The translations under genes and the position numbers were made by a program. Below, piece after piece: positions 17,100 through 26,005 of a stretch of 64,000 bases of DNA. Every line of letters begins with the position of its first letter. Within the stretch, counting starts at the first letter, position 1. The stretch spans positions 248,001 to 312,000 of the forward strand of contig NZ_JACIEQ010000003.1 of the NCBI RefSeq assembly GCF_014196965.1. The letters run 5' to 3'. A model generated the notes under the pieces. That model did not search any database and was not told the DNA's origin. It saw only the letters and a program-made list of their open reading frames with translations. The DNA is from Actibacterium naphthalenivorans. GTDB lineage: Bacteria; Pseudomonadota; Alphaproteobacteria; Rhodobacterales; Rhodobacteraceae.

Positions 17100-19061
17100 A
17101 TGCGCAAAGCCTCCAACATGATTGCCCTGTCGGCGATTCTGCTTGCCGCCCTTCTGGCCGGGCTGAGCGCCGTCTATGCCGCCAACCTGATCGAACGCCG
17201 CTCCGCCACCGAGATCCGCCATGCGCTGGCCGCCGAGGGAATCACATGGGCCGGGGTCGAGACTGACGGTCTTCAGGTGCGGCTCTACGGCACCGCGCCG
17301 ACCGAGGCGATCCGCTTTCGCGCGCTCACGATCACCGGTACCGTGGTCGATGCCGCGCGGGTGATAGACCAGATGAATGTCACCCCCGCCAGCCCGGTCG
17401 CGCCACCGCGCTTTTCGCTGGAGCTTTTGCGCAACAATGACGGGTTGTCGATGATCGGGCTGATCCCCGGCGGCGATCAGCGCGAGACGATCATCAAATC
17501 GGTGAAGAAGGCCGCTGACGGCGCCCGGATCACCGATATGCTCGACGTGGCCGAGTTTGAGCGGCCCGAAGGCTGGGATGCCGCGCTGGAGTTCGGGCTG
17601 GAGGCGATGCGGCTGCTGCCCCGCTCCAAGATCTCGATTTCCGCGGATCAGGTCGCCGTCACCGCCATCTCGGACAGCCCCGCCCAGAAGCGCAAGCTGG
17701 AGGCGGCGCTGGCGCGCGAGGCCCCCGACGGCATCGCCGCGCACATTGACATTTCGTCGCCGCGCCCGGTGATCGCCCCCTTCACCCTGCGCTTCGTGAT
17801 CGGCCCCGATGGCGCGCGGTTCGACGCCTGCTCGGCCCACACGGCCGAGGGGCGCGAGCGCATTCTGGCCGCGGCCCGGGCCGCCGGTCTGCCGGACGAC
17901 GCCGGCGGCTGCACCCTGGGTCTGGGCGTGCCGTCGCCGAATTGGGCGGCGGCAGTGGAAACCGGCATCGCGGCGCTGGCGCGTCTGGGCGGCGGCGCGC
18001 TGACCTTTTCGGATGCCGACGTAACCCTCGTGGCGCTGGACGACGCCCCGCGCAGCCTGTTCGACACGGTAACCGCAGAGTTGGAGGCAGACCTGCCCGA
18101 GGTCTTCTCGTTGCACGCGGTGCTGCCCGAGCCGGTCAAGCTGGACGGGTCGGGCGACCCCAAGGGGCCGCCGGAGTTCGTGGCCACGCTCAGCCCGGAG
18201 GGGCAAACCCAGCTGCGCGGCCGCGTCACCGACGAGGTGATGCGCACCGCCGCCGAAAGCTATGCCCGGTCACGCTTCGGGCTGGGCAATGTCTATTCCG
18301 CGATGAACCTGGACGAGACGCTGCCCGACGGCTGGCCGCGCCGGGTTCTGACCGGGCTGGAGGGGTTGGCCGAGCTGAGCAACGGGGTGGTGATCGTGCA
18401 GCCCGAATTCGTCGCCCTGCGCGGCGCCACCGGCGACCCCGAGGCCAGGGCGCGCATCGCCCGGCTGTTCGGCGAGAAGCTGGGCGAGGCGCAGAATTTC
18501 AGCATCGAGGTGGCGTATGAGGAACGGCTCGATCCGGTCGCCTCGATGCCCACGCCGCAGGAATGCGTGGATGGCATCAACGCCATCCTCGCCGAGCAGA
18601 AGATCACCTTCGCGCCCGGATCGGTCACGCTGGAGGGCGACGCGCTGAAGGTGGTGGACCGCATCGCCTCGGCGCTGCGCGACTGCCCCGGCGTGAGGAT
18701 GGAGATCGGCGGCCACACCGACAGCCAGGGGCGCGAGGTGATGAACGAACAGCTCAGCCAGCAGCGCGCCGAAGCGGTGCTGACCGCGCTGATCGCCCGG
18801 CGCATCCTGACCACGGACCTGACGGCCCGGGGCTATGGCGAATCCGTGCCGATCGCCGAGAATGACACCGAAGACGGGCGCGAGGCCAACCGGCGGATCG
18901 AATTCAGGCTGATAACGCCGAAAACCGACGCCGCACCGGAAGAGGCCGCGCAAACCGATGGCGCGGAGGCGCCGGATGGTTCACAAGCGCCGGAAACGGA
19001 CGCGGACACGCCCGAAGAGGCGGGTGCACCAGAAACGGAGACTGCCGATGAACAGGACTGA
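17100..19061 (+). CDS. OmpA-family envelope protein with BON-like domains
   Basis: A 653-residue protein anchored at the N terminus by one hydrophobic segment (MIALSAILLAALLAGLSAVYA). BON-like repeats follow (VETDGLQVRLYGTAPTEA, and later RGRVTDEVMRTAAE). The C-terminal OmpA/MotB peptidoglycan-binding domain lies at about residues 500-605: ITFAPGSVTLEGDALKV, IGGHTDSQGREVMNEQLSQQ and REANRRIEFRL contain the usual peptidoglycan contacts. A Glu/Asp/Pro-rich tail of ~45 residues closes it. Such proteins probably link the inner membrane to the cell wall; the exact role is unknown. It overlaps the next small membrane-protein gene by 14 bp. Confidence 0.82.
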   Translation: MRKASNMIALSAILLAALLAGLSAVYAANLIERRSATEIRHALAAEGITWAGVETDGLQVRLYGTAPTEAIRFRALTITGTVVDAARVIDQMNVTPASPVAPPRFSLELLRNNDGLSMIGLIPGGDQRETIIKSVKKAADGARITDMLDVAEFERPEGWDAALEFGLEAMRLLPRSKISISADQVAVTAISDSPAQKRKLEAALAREAPDGIAAHIDISSPRPVIAPFTLRFVIGPDGARFDACSAHTAEGRERILAAARAAGLPDDAGGCTLGLGVPSPNWAAAVETGIAALARLGGGALTFSDADVTLVALDDAPRSLFDTVTAELEADLPEVFSLHAVLPEPVKLDGSGDPKGPPEFVATLSPEGQTQLRGRVTDEVMRTAAESYARSRFGLGNVYSAMNLDETLPDGWPRRVLTGLEGLAELSNGVVIVQPEFVALRGATGDPEARARIARLFGEKLGEAQNFSIEVAYEERLDPVASMPTPQECVDGINAILAEQKITFAPGSVTLEGDALKVVDRIASALRDCPGVRMEIGGHTDSQGREVMNEQLSQQRAEAVLTALIARRILTTDLTARGYGESVPIAENDTEDGREANRRIEFRLITPKTDAAPEEAAQTDGAEAPDGSQAPETDADTPEEAGAPETETADEQD

Positions 19062-19374
19062 ATTCATACTGGTGACGGCGGTCATCCTGTTCGTGGCCTT
19101 CCTTCTGGGCTGGTTCGCCGCATGGCTGGTTCACCGCGTCAGCCGCGTTACCCAGTCGGAGATGGGCGAGCTGGACAAGATGGCGCATGAGCTGCACGAG
19201 GCCGAGGAAACCCGCGATCAGGCCATCGCCTATCTGCAGCAGCGCGAGGCGGAACTGACCAGCCAGCTCAGCCAGACCGAGGCTGAGCTGCGCGCCGCGA
19301 TGGACGGGCTGCGCGAGGCCCGGCACGAGGCAGAAGAGCTGCGCGCCTGGGTGGAGCGCCAGAACGCCGGCTGA
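19048..19374 (+). CDS. Small membrane-anchored coiled-coil protein
   Basis: A 108-residue protein starting at the ATG at 19048, inside the end of the OmpA-family gene, so translation is probably coupled. An N-terminal helix (FILVTAVILFVAFLLGWFAAW) anchors it. Residues about 38-105 are a continuous charged heptad-like helix (ELDKMAHELHEAEETRDQAI and onward), predicted to be a coiled coil. I do not recognise a named family. Coupling to the OmpA-family protein suggests the two act together in the envelope. Confidence 0.75.
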   Translation: MNRTEFILVTAVILFVAFLLGWFAAWLVHRVSRVTQSEMGELDKMAHELHEAEETRDQAIAYLQQREAELTSQLSQTEAELRAAMDGLREARHEAEELRAWVERQNAG

Positions 19375-19386
19375 GGCCCCGCGCCG

Positions 19387-19743
19387 TCAGCCCGCGATCA
19401 GGGCGAAAACGAACAGCGCGCCGACCGCCAGCGCACCCAGACTGGCAACCAGAACCGCGGCCGCCGCGATATCCTTGACCACGCCGACTTCGGGGTGGGT
19501 ATCGGGGTGCAGGTGATCGATCAGCGCCTCCAGCGCCGAATTCACCAGTTCCAGCGCAAGAACCACCGAGATGGTCACCAGAAACAGCGCCCACCAGACC
19601 GTCTGCGCCCCGGTCACGATCAGGGCGATGATGGCCAGCGCCGCGCAGACGGTCTGGGCGCGGAAGCTGCGTTCGCGCCGCCAGGCGGTGCGCAGGCCCA
19701 GCAGGGCGAACCCGGCCCTGCAATGAAAAGACTGGTTCTTCAT
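19387..19743 (-). CDS. dgkA: Diacylglycerol kinase
   Basis: A 118-residue, three-helix inner-membrane kinase that phosphorylates diacylglycerol to phosphatidic acid with ATP. The hallmark ELVNSALEALIDHLHPDTHP is present, with the catalytic Glu and conserved Asn, after an amphipathic N terminus (FALLGLRTAWRRERSFRAQ). I start it at the ATG at 19743 (MKNQSFHCRAGFALLGL). The longer open frame is antisense and unlike the family. The start overlaps the PAP2 phosphatase stop by 4 bp, so kinase and phosphatase genes are coupled. Confidence 0.92.
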   Translation of the reverse strand: MKNQSFHCRAGFALLGLRTAWRRERSFRAQTVCAALAIIALIVTGAQTVWWALFLVTISVVLALELVNSALEALIDHLHPDTHPEVGVVKDIAAAAVLVASLGALAVGALFVFALIAG

Positions 19744-20600
19744 CTCCGCTCCCGCTCCTCTGCCGCTTGGCCCGGCCGCTTGTGCGGGCGCAGCAACTCT
19801 GCCGCGATCACCCCGATCAGCAGCCAGAATCCCCCCACAAGGAACCCGCCGACGATATCCGAGGCATAGTGTACGTTCAGTATGACCCGGCTCAGCCCGA
19901 TCAGCCCGATCATCACGGCGGTGCAATAGGCAATCGCAAAGCGGGCGTGCGGGTTCGGCAGATCACGTGCGATCGCATAGGCCAGATAGCCGTAAACCGC
20001 CATCGCCACCGTGGCATGGCCGCTTGGAAACGACCAGAACGTGGCGCTGTCCAGCATCGCGCCAGGGCGCGGGCGGGCCACGATCAGCTTGCCCAGAGAC
20101 ATGGTGATCTCGGCACCGGCCAGGGTGATCCACAGCGGCAGGATCGGCGCCCGACGCCCTTCGGCGAACAGGAAGCCGGTGGCGATGATCATGCTGGCCA
20201 CGATCGCCGGGCTGGCCCCGAACGCCGTGATCCAGCGGAACACGGTGATCACCGGCGCGGCCCGCCACGGATCGAACAGCGCGCTGATGATCCGGTCGAG
20301 GGTCACGACCTTGTCGGCCTCCAGCACATCCTCGGTCAGGCCGAGCATCAGCGCCGCGAGGTAGAGCGCCGCGGCGGTCAGCAAGGTCAGCGGCAGGCCC
20401 CGGAACCGCGTCGGCGCGGTACGGGCCCGGACAAGGCGGCAAAGCGCGGGCTGGGCGCCCGTGCCCGCCGCCCCATGCGCGGCGTCAAGCCTTGCCGACA
20501 GCCGGCCGGCGCGGGCGACAAACCGGGGCACGAGCCGCAGGCCGATCACGAAAAGCGCCACGATCAGCGCGGCCGCAAGGGCGACGCTCAGCAGCAGCAT
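19740..20600 (-). CDS. PAP2-family membrane phosphatase
   Basis: A 286-residue polytopic membrane phosphatase. The tripartite acid-phosphatase signature is complete: KLIVARPRPGA (K-x6-RP), FPSGHATVA (PSGH) and SRVILNVHYASD (SR-x5-H-x3-D). Five or six hydrophobic helices surround these. The family dephosphorylates phosphatidate, phosphatidylglycerol phosphate or undecaprenyl diphosphate. Coupling to dgkA fits lipid phosphate recycling, but the substrate is not determined. It is the first gene of the two-gene unit, starting 13 bp from the moaE stop. Confidence 0.88.
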   Translation of the reverse strand: MLLLSVALAAALIVALFVIGLRLVPRFVARAGRLSARLDAAHGAAGTGAQPALCRLVRARTAPTRFRGLPLTLLTAAALYLAALMLGLTEDVLEADKVVTLDRIISALFDPWRAAPVITVFRWITAFGASPAIVASMIIATGFLFAEGRRAPILPLWITLAGAEITMSLGKLIVARPRPGAMLDSATFWSFPSGHATVAMAVYGYLAYAIARDLPNPHARFAIAYCTAVMIGLIGLSRVILNVHYASDIVGGFLVGGFWLLIGVIAAELLRPHKRPGQAAEERERR

Positions 20601-20613
20601 CGCCTGCCCCCGC

Positions 20614-21066
20614 TCACCCCTTTGCCCAGCGCCCCAGCGCGGCCTCGTCGGCGTCTTTGCTGTCGACCCAGAGAGCGCCGTCGCGGGTGTATTCCTTCTT
20701 CCAGAAGGGCGCGCGGGATTTGAGGTAATCCATCAGGAATTCCGCCGCCTGAAACGCATCCGCGCGGTGCGGCGACGCGGTGGCGACCATCATGATCATG
20801 TCGCCGGGCACCATCGTGCCGAAGCGGTGGATGATCAGGCAATCGCGCAGATCCCAGCGGGCGCGGGCCTCGGCCTCGATCCCGCCCAGCGCGCGTTCGG
20901 TCATGCCGGGGTAATGCTCGATCTCCATCCGGTCCAGATCGCCGCGCGCCAGATCGCGCACGATGCCGGTGAAGGTGACAACCGCGCCGGCATCGCTGCG
21001 CCCGGCGGCAAAGGCATTCGCCTCGGCGCCGAAATCGAACGGCTCGTGCTGAACGCGCACCGCCAT
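20614..21066 (-). CDS. moaE: Molybdopterin synthase catalytic subunit
   Basis: A 150-residue cytosolic MoaE that transfers sulfur from MoaD thiocarboxylate to precursor Z to form molybdopterin. It shows GAVVTFTGIVRD near residue 30, LEIEHYPGM-like text (IEHYPGMTERAL), IIHRFGTMVPGD and the C-terminal KSRAPFWKKEY with the conserved lysines. It follows moaD with 1 bp between stop and start, giving the order pgsA-moaD-moaE on the minus strand, a common alphaproteobacterial arrangement. Confidence 0.94.
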   Translation of the reverse strand: MAVRVQHEPFDFGAEANAFAAGRSDAGAVVTFTGIVRDLARGDLDRMEIEHYPGMTERALGGIEAEARARWDLRDCLIIHRFGTMVPGDMIMMVATASPHRADAFQAAEFLMDYLKSRAPFWKKEYTRDGALWVDSKDADEAALGRWAKG

Positions 21067-21067
21067 G

Positions 21068-21316
21068 TCAGCCGCCCGTCATCGGCGGAAAGAACGCAAC
21101 CTCGCGCACCCCGTCCAGCGGCGCGTCGAATTCGGTCAGTTCCTGATCGACGGCGACGCGCAGCGCCGTCAGATCGGCAAAGGCGGCGGCATAGCGCTCT
21201 TCGCGGGCCTTCAGTTCCTCGACCAGATCGGCCACGGTGGCGGCCGAGGTCTCCAGCCGCTCTTTCGGCAGGCCGATGCGTTCGCGCACCCAGGCGAAAT
21301 ACAGAATTTCGATCAT
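21068..21316 (-). CDS. moaD: Molybdopterin synthase sulfur carrier subunit
   Basis: An 82-residue ubiquitin-like sulfur carrier. It ends in the diagnostic Gly-Gly (FFPPMTGG), which is adenylylated and thiocarboxylated, and contains VAVDQELTEFDAPL in the middle strand. The ATG at 21316 (MIEILYFAWVRERIG) overlaps the pgsA stop by 4 bp. The downstream moaE begins 1 bp after this stop, so the two synthase subunits are translated together. Confidence 0.93.
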   Translation of the reverse strand: MIEILYFAWVRERIGLPKERLETSAATVADLVEELKAREERYAAAFADLTALRVAVDQELTEFDAPLDGVREVAFFPPMTGG

Positions 21317-21987
21317 GGCTGTGCCTCGTCGTCGCGCAGATAGGGCAGCGCCTTTATGAAATAGTCCCAGCCGGTGGTCAGCGTCAGGATCGCGGCCAGC
21401 CACAGCAGCGCGACGCCCAGGTAAAGCGTGCCCACCGCGCCGCGATATGTCCAGACCAGCCCGCCGACGTCTTCCACGCGCCCGGCCAGAATCTCGGCCA
21501 CCGTCGCCGCGTCCATGCCGAAGCTGCCCATGCCGAAGTAATGCTCGAACAGCCCCTGCGCCAGCAGCACCGCAATCGCCACCATCTGAACTGTGGTTTT
21601 CCACTTGGCCAGCCTCGTGACCTGCAGCAACCCGGCGGCGGGGCCCAGATATTCGCGCAGGCCCGAAACGAACACCTCGCGGAACAGGATCAGCGCGGCG
21701 GGAAGCATGATGGCAAAGCTCATCCCGAACAGGCTGGTGACGGTCAGCAGCGCGATGGTCACCATCGCCTTGTCGGCGATCGGATCCAGCATCGCGCCAA
21801 AGCGGCTTTGCTGGTTCCATTTGCGGGCGATATAGCCATCGAACCAATCCGTCACCGCCGCCCCCACGAACAGGATCAGCGCGGCCCAGTCGGCCACCGG
21901 GCGCGGCAGCAGCAGAAACACGATGGCCACGCAGGGCGCGGCCAGCAGGCGCAGCACGGTCAGGATATTGGGGATGTTCCAGGTCAT
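21313..21987 (-). CDS. pgsA: CDP-diacylglycerol--glycerol-3-phosphate 3-phosphatidyltransferase
   Basis: A 224-residue integral-membrane enzyme that makes phosphatidylglycerol phosphate. It carries the CDP-alcohol phosphotransferase signature D-x2-D-G-x2-A-R-x8-G-x3-D-x3-D as DWFDGYIARKWNQQSRFGAM followed by LDPIADK, with several hydrophobic helices. It starts with MTWNIPNILTVLRLLAAP, the standard PgsA opening. It lies 18 bp after uvrC and overlaps moaD by 4 bp, forming a uvrC-pgsA-moaD-moaE unit. Confidence 0.94.
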   Translation of the reverse strand: MTWNIPNILTVLRLLAAPCVAIVFLLLPRPVADWAALILFVGAAVTDWFDGYIARKWNQQSRFGAMLDPIADKAMVTIALLTVTSLFGMSFAIMLPAALILFREVFVSGLREYLGPAAGLLQVTRLAKWKTTVQMVAIAVLLAQGLFEHYFGMGSFGMDAATVAEILAGRVEDVGGLVWTYRGAVGTLYLGVALLWLAAILTLTTGWDYFIKALPYLRDDEAQP

Positions 21988-22005
21988 GGGGCCAGCTTTA
22001 CCCGC

Positions 22006-23895
22006 TCAGCCCGTCGCATGGAAGAAGCCATAGATGGTTTCGGCCATCGCATCCGAAATCCCCTCCACCGCCTTGAGATCGGCCAGCCCGGCGCGGCTGA
22101 CCGCCTTGGCCGAGCCGAAATGGGCCAGCAGCGCCCGTTTGCGCGTGGCGCCGACGCCGGGAATCTCGTCCAGCGGCGTGGCGCCGATGGCCTTGGCGCG
22201 TTTCTGGCGGTGCGCGCCGATGGCAAAGCGGTGCGCCTCGTCCCGCAGGCGCTGTATGAAATACAGCACCGGGTCGTTGTGACGCAGGGCGAAGGGGCGG
22301 GCGCCGGGGCGGTGAAACTCTTCCTTGCCGGCGTCACGGTCGATGCCCTTGGCCACGCCGACCACCGGAATATCCTCGACCCCCAGTTCAGCCATGATAC
22401 CGGCCACCGCGCTGATCTGCCCGGCGCCGCCGTCGATCAGCAAAAGGTCGGGCCAGGCGCCGCTTTCGCGATCCGGGTCTTCCTTGAGCAGGCGCTTGAA
22501 CCGGCGCGTCAGCACCTCTTTCATCATCCCGAAATCATCGCCCGGGGTCAGCTCTTCGCCCTTGATGTTGAACTTACGGTACTGGCTTTTCAGAAAACCG
22601 TCGGCCCCGGCCACGATCATCGCGCCGACGGCGTTGGTGCCCTGGATATGCGAGTTGTCATAGACCTCGATCCGCTGCGGCGGGCCGTCCAGCGCGAAGG
22701 CCTCGGCCAGGCCAGCCAGCAGCTTGGCCTGGGTCGCGGTTTCGGCCATCCGGCGGGCCAGGCTTTCACGGGCGTTGCGCGCGGCCCCCGCCACCAGCTC
22801 GGCCTTTTCGCCGCGCAGCGGAACCGACAGCTCGACCTTGCGCCCGGCCTTTTCCGAAAGCGCCTGTGCCATCAGGTCTTCATCCTCGATCCCGTGCGAC
22901 AGCAGGATCAGGCGCGGCGGCTCCTTGTTGTCATAGAACTGGCCCAGAAAGGCCTGCAGCACCTCGGCCTCATCCGCGCCGGCGCCGGTGCGCGGATAGT
23001 AATCGCGGTTGCCCCAGTTCTGATGCGCGCGGATGAAAAAGACCTGCACACATGCCTGCCCGCCCTCCATATGCAGGGCGACGACATCGGCCTCGGCCAC
23101 GCCGCGCGGGTTGATGCCCTGGGCCTGCTGCACCTGGGTCAGCGCGCGGATACGGTCGCGCAGCGCGGCGGCGCGCTCGAACTCCAGCGCCTCGGACGCC
23201 TCTTCCATCTGCCGGGCAAGCTGTTCCTGCACGCCGGTGCTCTTGCCCTGAAGAAAGCGTTCGGCATCGGCGACGGTGGCAAGGTAATCGGCCTGCGAGA
23301 TCTTTCCGACGCAGGGCGCGCTGCAACGCCTGATCTGATAGAGAAGGCAGGGCCGGGTGCGGCTTTCGAAGGTGGCATCGGTGCAACTGCGCAGCAAAAA
23401 CACCTTCTGCAACTGATTCAGCGTCCGGTTCACCGCGCCGGCGCTGGCGAAGGGGCCGTAGTAGCCGCCCTTTTCGGTCTTGGCGCCGCGATGCTTCTTG
23501 ATCTGGGGAAAGGCGTGGTTCTTGGCCACGAGGATGTTCGGAAAGCTTTTGTCATCGCGCAGCAGCACGTTGTAGCGCGGCTTGAGCTGCTTGATCAGGT
23601 TCTGCTCCAGCAGCAGCGCCTCGGTCTCCGTGCGCGTGGTCAGGAACATCATCGACGCGGTTTCGCGGATCATCCGGGCGATGCGCGGCGTGTGCCCGGT
23701 GGGCTTGGCGTAGGAGGACACGCGCTTTTTCAGGCTGCGCGCCTTGCCCACGTACAGCACCCGCCCCTGTGCATCCAGCATCCGGTAGACGCCGGGCGAG
23801 TTGTCCAGCGTGGGCAGATAGGATTGCACACAGGCATGGCCCGACGGGCGGTCGGGCGCTGTGTGGGCGGTGCGGTTCGTGCTATCTTCCGGCAT
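22006..23895 (-). CDS. uvrC: Excinuclease ABC subunit C
   Basis: A 629-residue nuclease subunit of nucleotide-excision repair. In order it has a GIY-YIG domain at the N terminus ([20 protein letters not shown]), a cysteine-containing segment ([16 protein letters not shown]), a UvrB-binding UVR region ([20 protein letters not shown]), an RNase H-like endonuclease core ([30 protein letters not shown]) and C-terminal helix-hairpin-helix motifs ([17 protein letters not shown]). The length is typical. It is the first gene of the unit, transcribed from the AT-rich spacer to its right. Confidence 0.96.
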   Translation of the reverse strand: MPEDSTNRTAHTAPDRPSGHACVQSYLPTLDNSPGVYRMLDAQGRVLYVGKARSLKKRVSSYAKPTGHTPRIARMIRETASMMFLTTRTETEALLLEQNLIKQLKPRYNVLLRDDKSFPNILVAKNHAFPQIKKHRGAKTEKGGYYGPFASAGAVNRTLNQLQKVFLLRSCTDATFESRTRPCLLYQIRRCSAPCVGKISQADYLATVADAERFLQGKSTGVQEQLARQMEEASEALEFERAAALRDRIRALTQVQQAQGINPRGVAEADVVALHMEGGQACVQVFFIRAHQNWGNRDYYPRTGAGADEAEVLQAFLGQFYDNKEPPRLILLSHGIEDEDLMAQALSEKAGRKVELSVPLRGEKAELVAGAARNARESLARRMAETATQAKLLAGLAEAFALDGPPQRIEVYDNSHIQGTNAVGAMIVAGADGFLKSQYRKFNIKGEELTPGDDFGMMKEVLTRRFKRLLKEDPDRESGAWPDLLLIDGGAGQISAVAGIMAELGVEDIPVVGVAKGIDRDAGKEEFHRPGARPFALRHNDPVLYFIQRLRDEAHRFAIGAHRQKRAKAIGATPLDEIPGVGATRKRALLAHFGSAKAVSRAGLADLKAVEGISDAMAETIYGFFHATG

Positions 23896-24201
23896 AGGCT
23901 TCAGATCGTGATTCCATGGCGTAGCTGCAATGTTACCCGGGCGGGGGCAAGAAAAAACCTGTCCACGACTTCTGTGGATAACTCTGCGGGTAACTATTCG
24001 AGCAGCCGGATTTTCCCTTGTTTTCGTGTAACTTCGTCGGTTTGCCCGCTTTTTGGGCGATATTGCAAGGCATTGTTTTCCGGGAATAAATTTTTGAACT
24101 GTGCCAAATTATTGAAAACACTATAAAATTCTTAAACATTTTGTGAAGGTAATGTTAAGGGTGGAAAACTTGCGGCGTGGGGGCAATTACCTGCCCCCGG
24201 G
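23896..24201. other. AT-rich intergenic region upstream of uvrC
   Basis: This 306-bp gap between the SDR stop and the uvrC start differs sharply in base composition from its surroundings. About 24075-24160 looks near 30% G+C by eye, in an otherwise G+C-rich window. It holds A/T runs (AATAAATTTTTGAA, TATAAAATTCTTAAACATTT) and a perfect DnaA box. A short inverted repeat TCCAC-N7-GTGGA lies at 23962-23978, and a DnaA-box-like TTTTCCACC (minus strand, 24160-24168). The uvrC promoter must lie here. A replication-origin-like or horizontally derived patch is possible but unproven. Confidence 0.6.
23973..23981 (-). promoter_or_regulatory. Perfect DnaA box
   Basis: The plus strand reads TGTGGATAA, the exact complement of the consensus TTATCCACA. 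It sits at the uvrC-proximal edge of an AT-rich patch, with the weak match TGCGGGTAA 4 bp further on at 23985-23993. A single perfect 9-mer can occur by chance in this length of DNA; its position next to a low-G+C stretch makes it notable. Confidence 0.5.
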
Positions 24202-24987
24202 TCACTCTTTTCCCAGCACATCCGGCGTCTGCCAGCCCAGGTGCTGACCCCCGTCGACGCATATCAGCTGCCCGGTGACAGAGCGGGCCTTCAGCAGATA
24301 CTCCAGCGCCCCCGTCACATCCGCTTCGTCCGCGCCGCGCGACAGGACAGTGGCCCGGCGCTGCGCCGTGAAATGCGCCTCGCTCTGGCGCGCGCCGCGC
24401 AGCGTGGGGCCCGGGCCGATGCCGTTGACCCGCACCGCGGGGGCCAGCGCCTGCGCCGCCGTCCGCGTAAAGGCCCAGAGGCCCATCTTGGCCAGCGTGT
24501 AGGTCATGAACTCCGGCGTCAGCTTTCGCACCCGCTGATCGATCATGTTCACCACCAGCCCCTTGGCCACCGGTTCGCCCCGGTCATCGTGGTCGGGCGC
24601 GGGCACCTGCGCGGCGAAATGCTGGGTCAGCACGAAAGGCGCGCGCAGGTTTGAATCGAAATGCCTGTCCCAGCTGTCGCGGGTCGCGCTTTCGATATTG
24701 TCATATTCAAAGATCGACGCGTTGTTCACCAGCACCGTCAGCGGCCCGCCAAGCCCCGCCACCGCGCGCCCGACAAGCGCGTCACAGGCGGCGCCCTCCA
24801 GCAGATCGGCCTGAAGCGCGACCGCCCGGCGCCCCATCGCGGTGATCTGCGCCACCAGATCTTCGGCATCGTCCCGCGAGGTCGCGTAATGCACCGCCAC
24901 GTCATGACCGCCGCGCGCCAGGCTCAGCGCCATCGCCCGGCCCAGCCGTTTTGCCGCGCCCGTGACCAGCGCCCGCCCCTTGCTCAT
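24202..24987 (-). CDS. Short-chain dehydrogenase, pteridine reductase/FolM-like
   Basis: A 261-residue Rossmann-fold oxidoreductase. The cofactor loop is TGAAKRLG (T-G-x3-R-x-G), the variant seen in pteridine reductases and FolM, which use NADPH. VLVNNASIFEYD gives the NNA motif. The catalytic Tyr and Lys are in YTLAK. The usual catalytic-serine region reads VVNMIDQRV, with Asp instead of Ser, again as in pteridine reductases. The C terminus has ITGQ-like VTGQLICVDGG. A role in reducing dihydropterins or dihydromonapterin is likely but inferred. It is a single gene; the next gene on the same strand ends 10 bp beyond its start. Confidence 0.8.
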   Translation of the reverse strand: MSKGRALVTGAAKRLGRAMALSLARGGHDVAVHYATSRDDAEDLVAQITAMGRRAVALQADLLEGAACDALVGRAVAGLGGPLTVLVNNASIFEYDNIESATRDSWDRHFDSNLRAPFVLTQHFAAQVPAPDHDDRGEPVAKGLVVNMIDQRVRKLTPEFMTYTLAKMGLWAFTRTAAQALAPAVRVNGIGPGPTLRGARQSEAHFTAQRRATVLSRGADEADVTGALEYLLKARSVTGQLICVDGGQHLGWQTPDVLGKE

Positions 24988-24997
24988 GATTGCCTCC

Positions 24998-25996
24998 CTA
25001 GAACAGCAGGATCAGAACATAGACGAAATAGAGCCCGGTCAAGACCACGCCCCAGATCCTGGTCATGTTCCAGCCCAGGAACACGAAGGGCATGAGCAGA
25101 AGCGAGGATGCCAGCATCACCCAGATGTCGAAGCGCAGCATTTCGGGCGGCAAAGGCATGTCGCCCACGAAGGTGGCGATGCCGATGATGGCCAGAAGGT
25201 TGAACACGTTCGACCCGATCACATTGCCAAGCGCCACATCCGCCTGACGCCGCAGCGCGGCCATGACGGTTGTCGCGAGTTCCGGCAGCGACGTGCCGAT
25301 AGCCACGAGCGTCAGGCCGATCACTGTCTCGCTGACGCCGATCACGCGGGCGATGTTCACCGCGCTGTCGACCAGAAGATCGGCGCCCAGCGGCAATCCG
25401 ATCAGGCCAAGCACCAGAAACATGCCGATCTTCCAGCCCGCGAGCGTGGGGTCGGCGCCCTCGATCTCCTCCTCTTCCTCTTCGGCTTCGTCTTCTTCAC
25501 CCTGCTCGGCCGCGGCGTCTGCCGCGCCCCGGATCGCATCGCGCCGGTGGCTCCGGGCGCTGACGAACGCGTCGTAGAGCACGAAGGAAAGCCCCGCGAG
25601 CAGGATCAGGCCATGCACCCAGGTCAGCGGCCCGGCAAAGCACAGCGCGATGAACAGGGCCGTCGCGGCCAGCATGAACACATAGTTGCGCCGCGTGTCG
25701 CATTCATCGGTCTTCAATCCGGAAATCAGCGCCGGCACGCCCAGCACCAGCAGCACGTTGGCCGTGTTGGAACCCACCACATTGCCGAAGGCGATGCCCG
25801 GCGCATTGTCCAGCACGGCCTTGACCGCGATCAGAAGCTCGGGCGCCGAGGTGCCGAAGGCGACAATGGTCAGGCTGACGATCAGCGCCGGAATGCCAAG
25901 GCGCAGGCTGAGGTTCACCGCCCCTTTCACAAGGGAATCGCCGGCAAGCAGAAGGATCACGAGCCCCAGGGCGGCATAAAGCAGATCGGCAGTCAT
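24998..25996 (-). CDS. Calcium/sodium antiporter (CaCA family)
   Basis: A 332-residue inner-membrane cation antiporter of the YrbG type. The two inverted alpha repeats are clear: GTSAPELLIAVKAVLDNAPG with GNVVGSNTANVLLVLG in the first half, and GTSLPELATTVMAAL with GNVIGSNVFNLLAIIG in the second. These carry the acidic cation ligands. About ten hydrophobic helices can be traced. A strongly acidic cytoplasmic loop (EQGEEDEAEEEEEEIEG) separates the halves and might bind calcium. It lies 9 bp after the zinc-ribbon gene, so it may be cotranscribed with that gene and the peptidase. Confidence 0.9.
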   Translation of the reverse strand: MTADLLYAALGLVILLLAGDSLVKGAVNLSLRLGIPALIVSLTIVAFGTSAPELLIAVKAVLDNAPGIAFGNVVGSNTANVLLVLGVPALISGLKTDECDTRRNYVFMLAATALFIALCFAGPLTWVHGLILLAGLSFVLYDAFVSARSHRRDAIRGAADAAAEQGEEDEAEEEEEEIEGADPTLAGWKIGMFLVLGLIGLPLGADLLVDSAVNIARVIGVSETVIGLTLVAIGTSLPELATTVMAALRRQADVALGNVIGSNVFNLLAIIGIATFVGDMPLPPEMLRFDIWVMLASSLLLMPFVFLGWNMTRIWGVVLTGLYFVYVLILLF

Positions 25997-26005
25997 TCCA
26001 GGCGT

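Noticed and set aside
20461-24126. Plus-strand open frame of about 1200 codons
   Set aside because: It is antisense to moaE, moaD, pgsA and uvrC, with no recognisable domain and low-complexity composition.
23933-24139. Minus-strand 68-codon frame in the AT-rich spacer
   Set aside because: The residues reflect the A/T-rich DNA (Lys, Ser, Asn, Ile), there is no ribosome site, and it would cover the DnaA box and uvrC promoter region.
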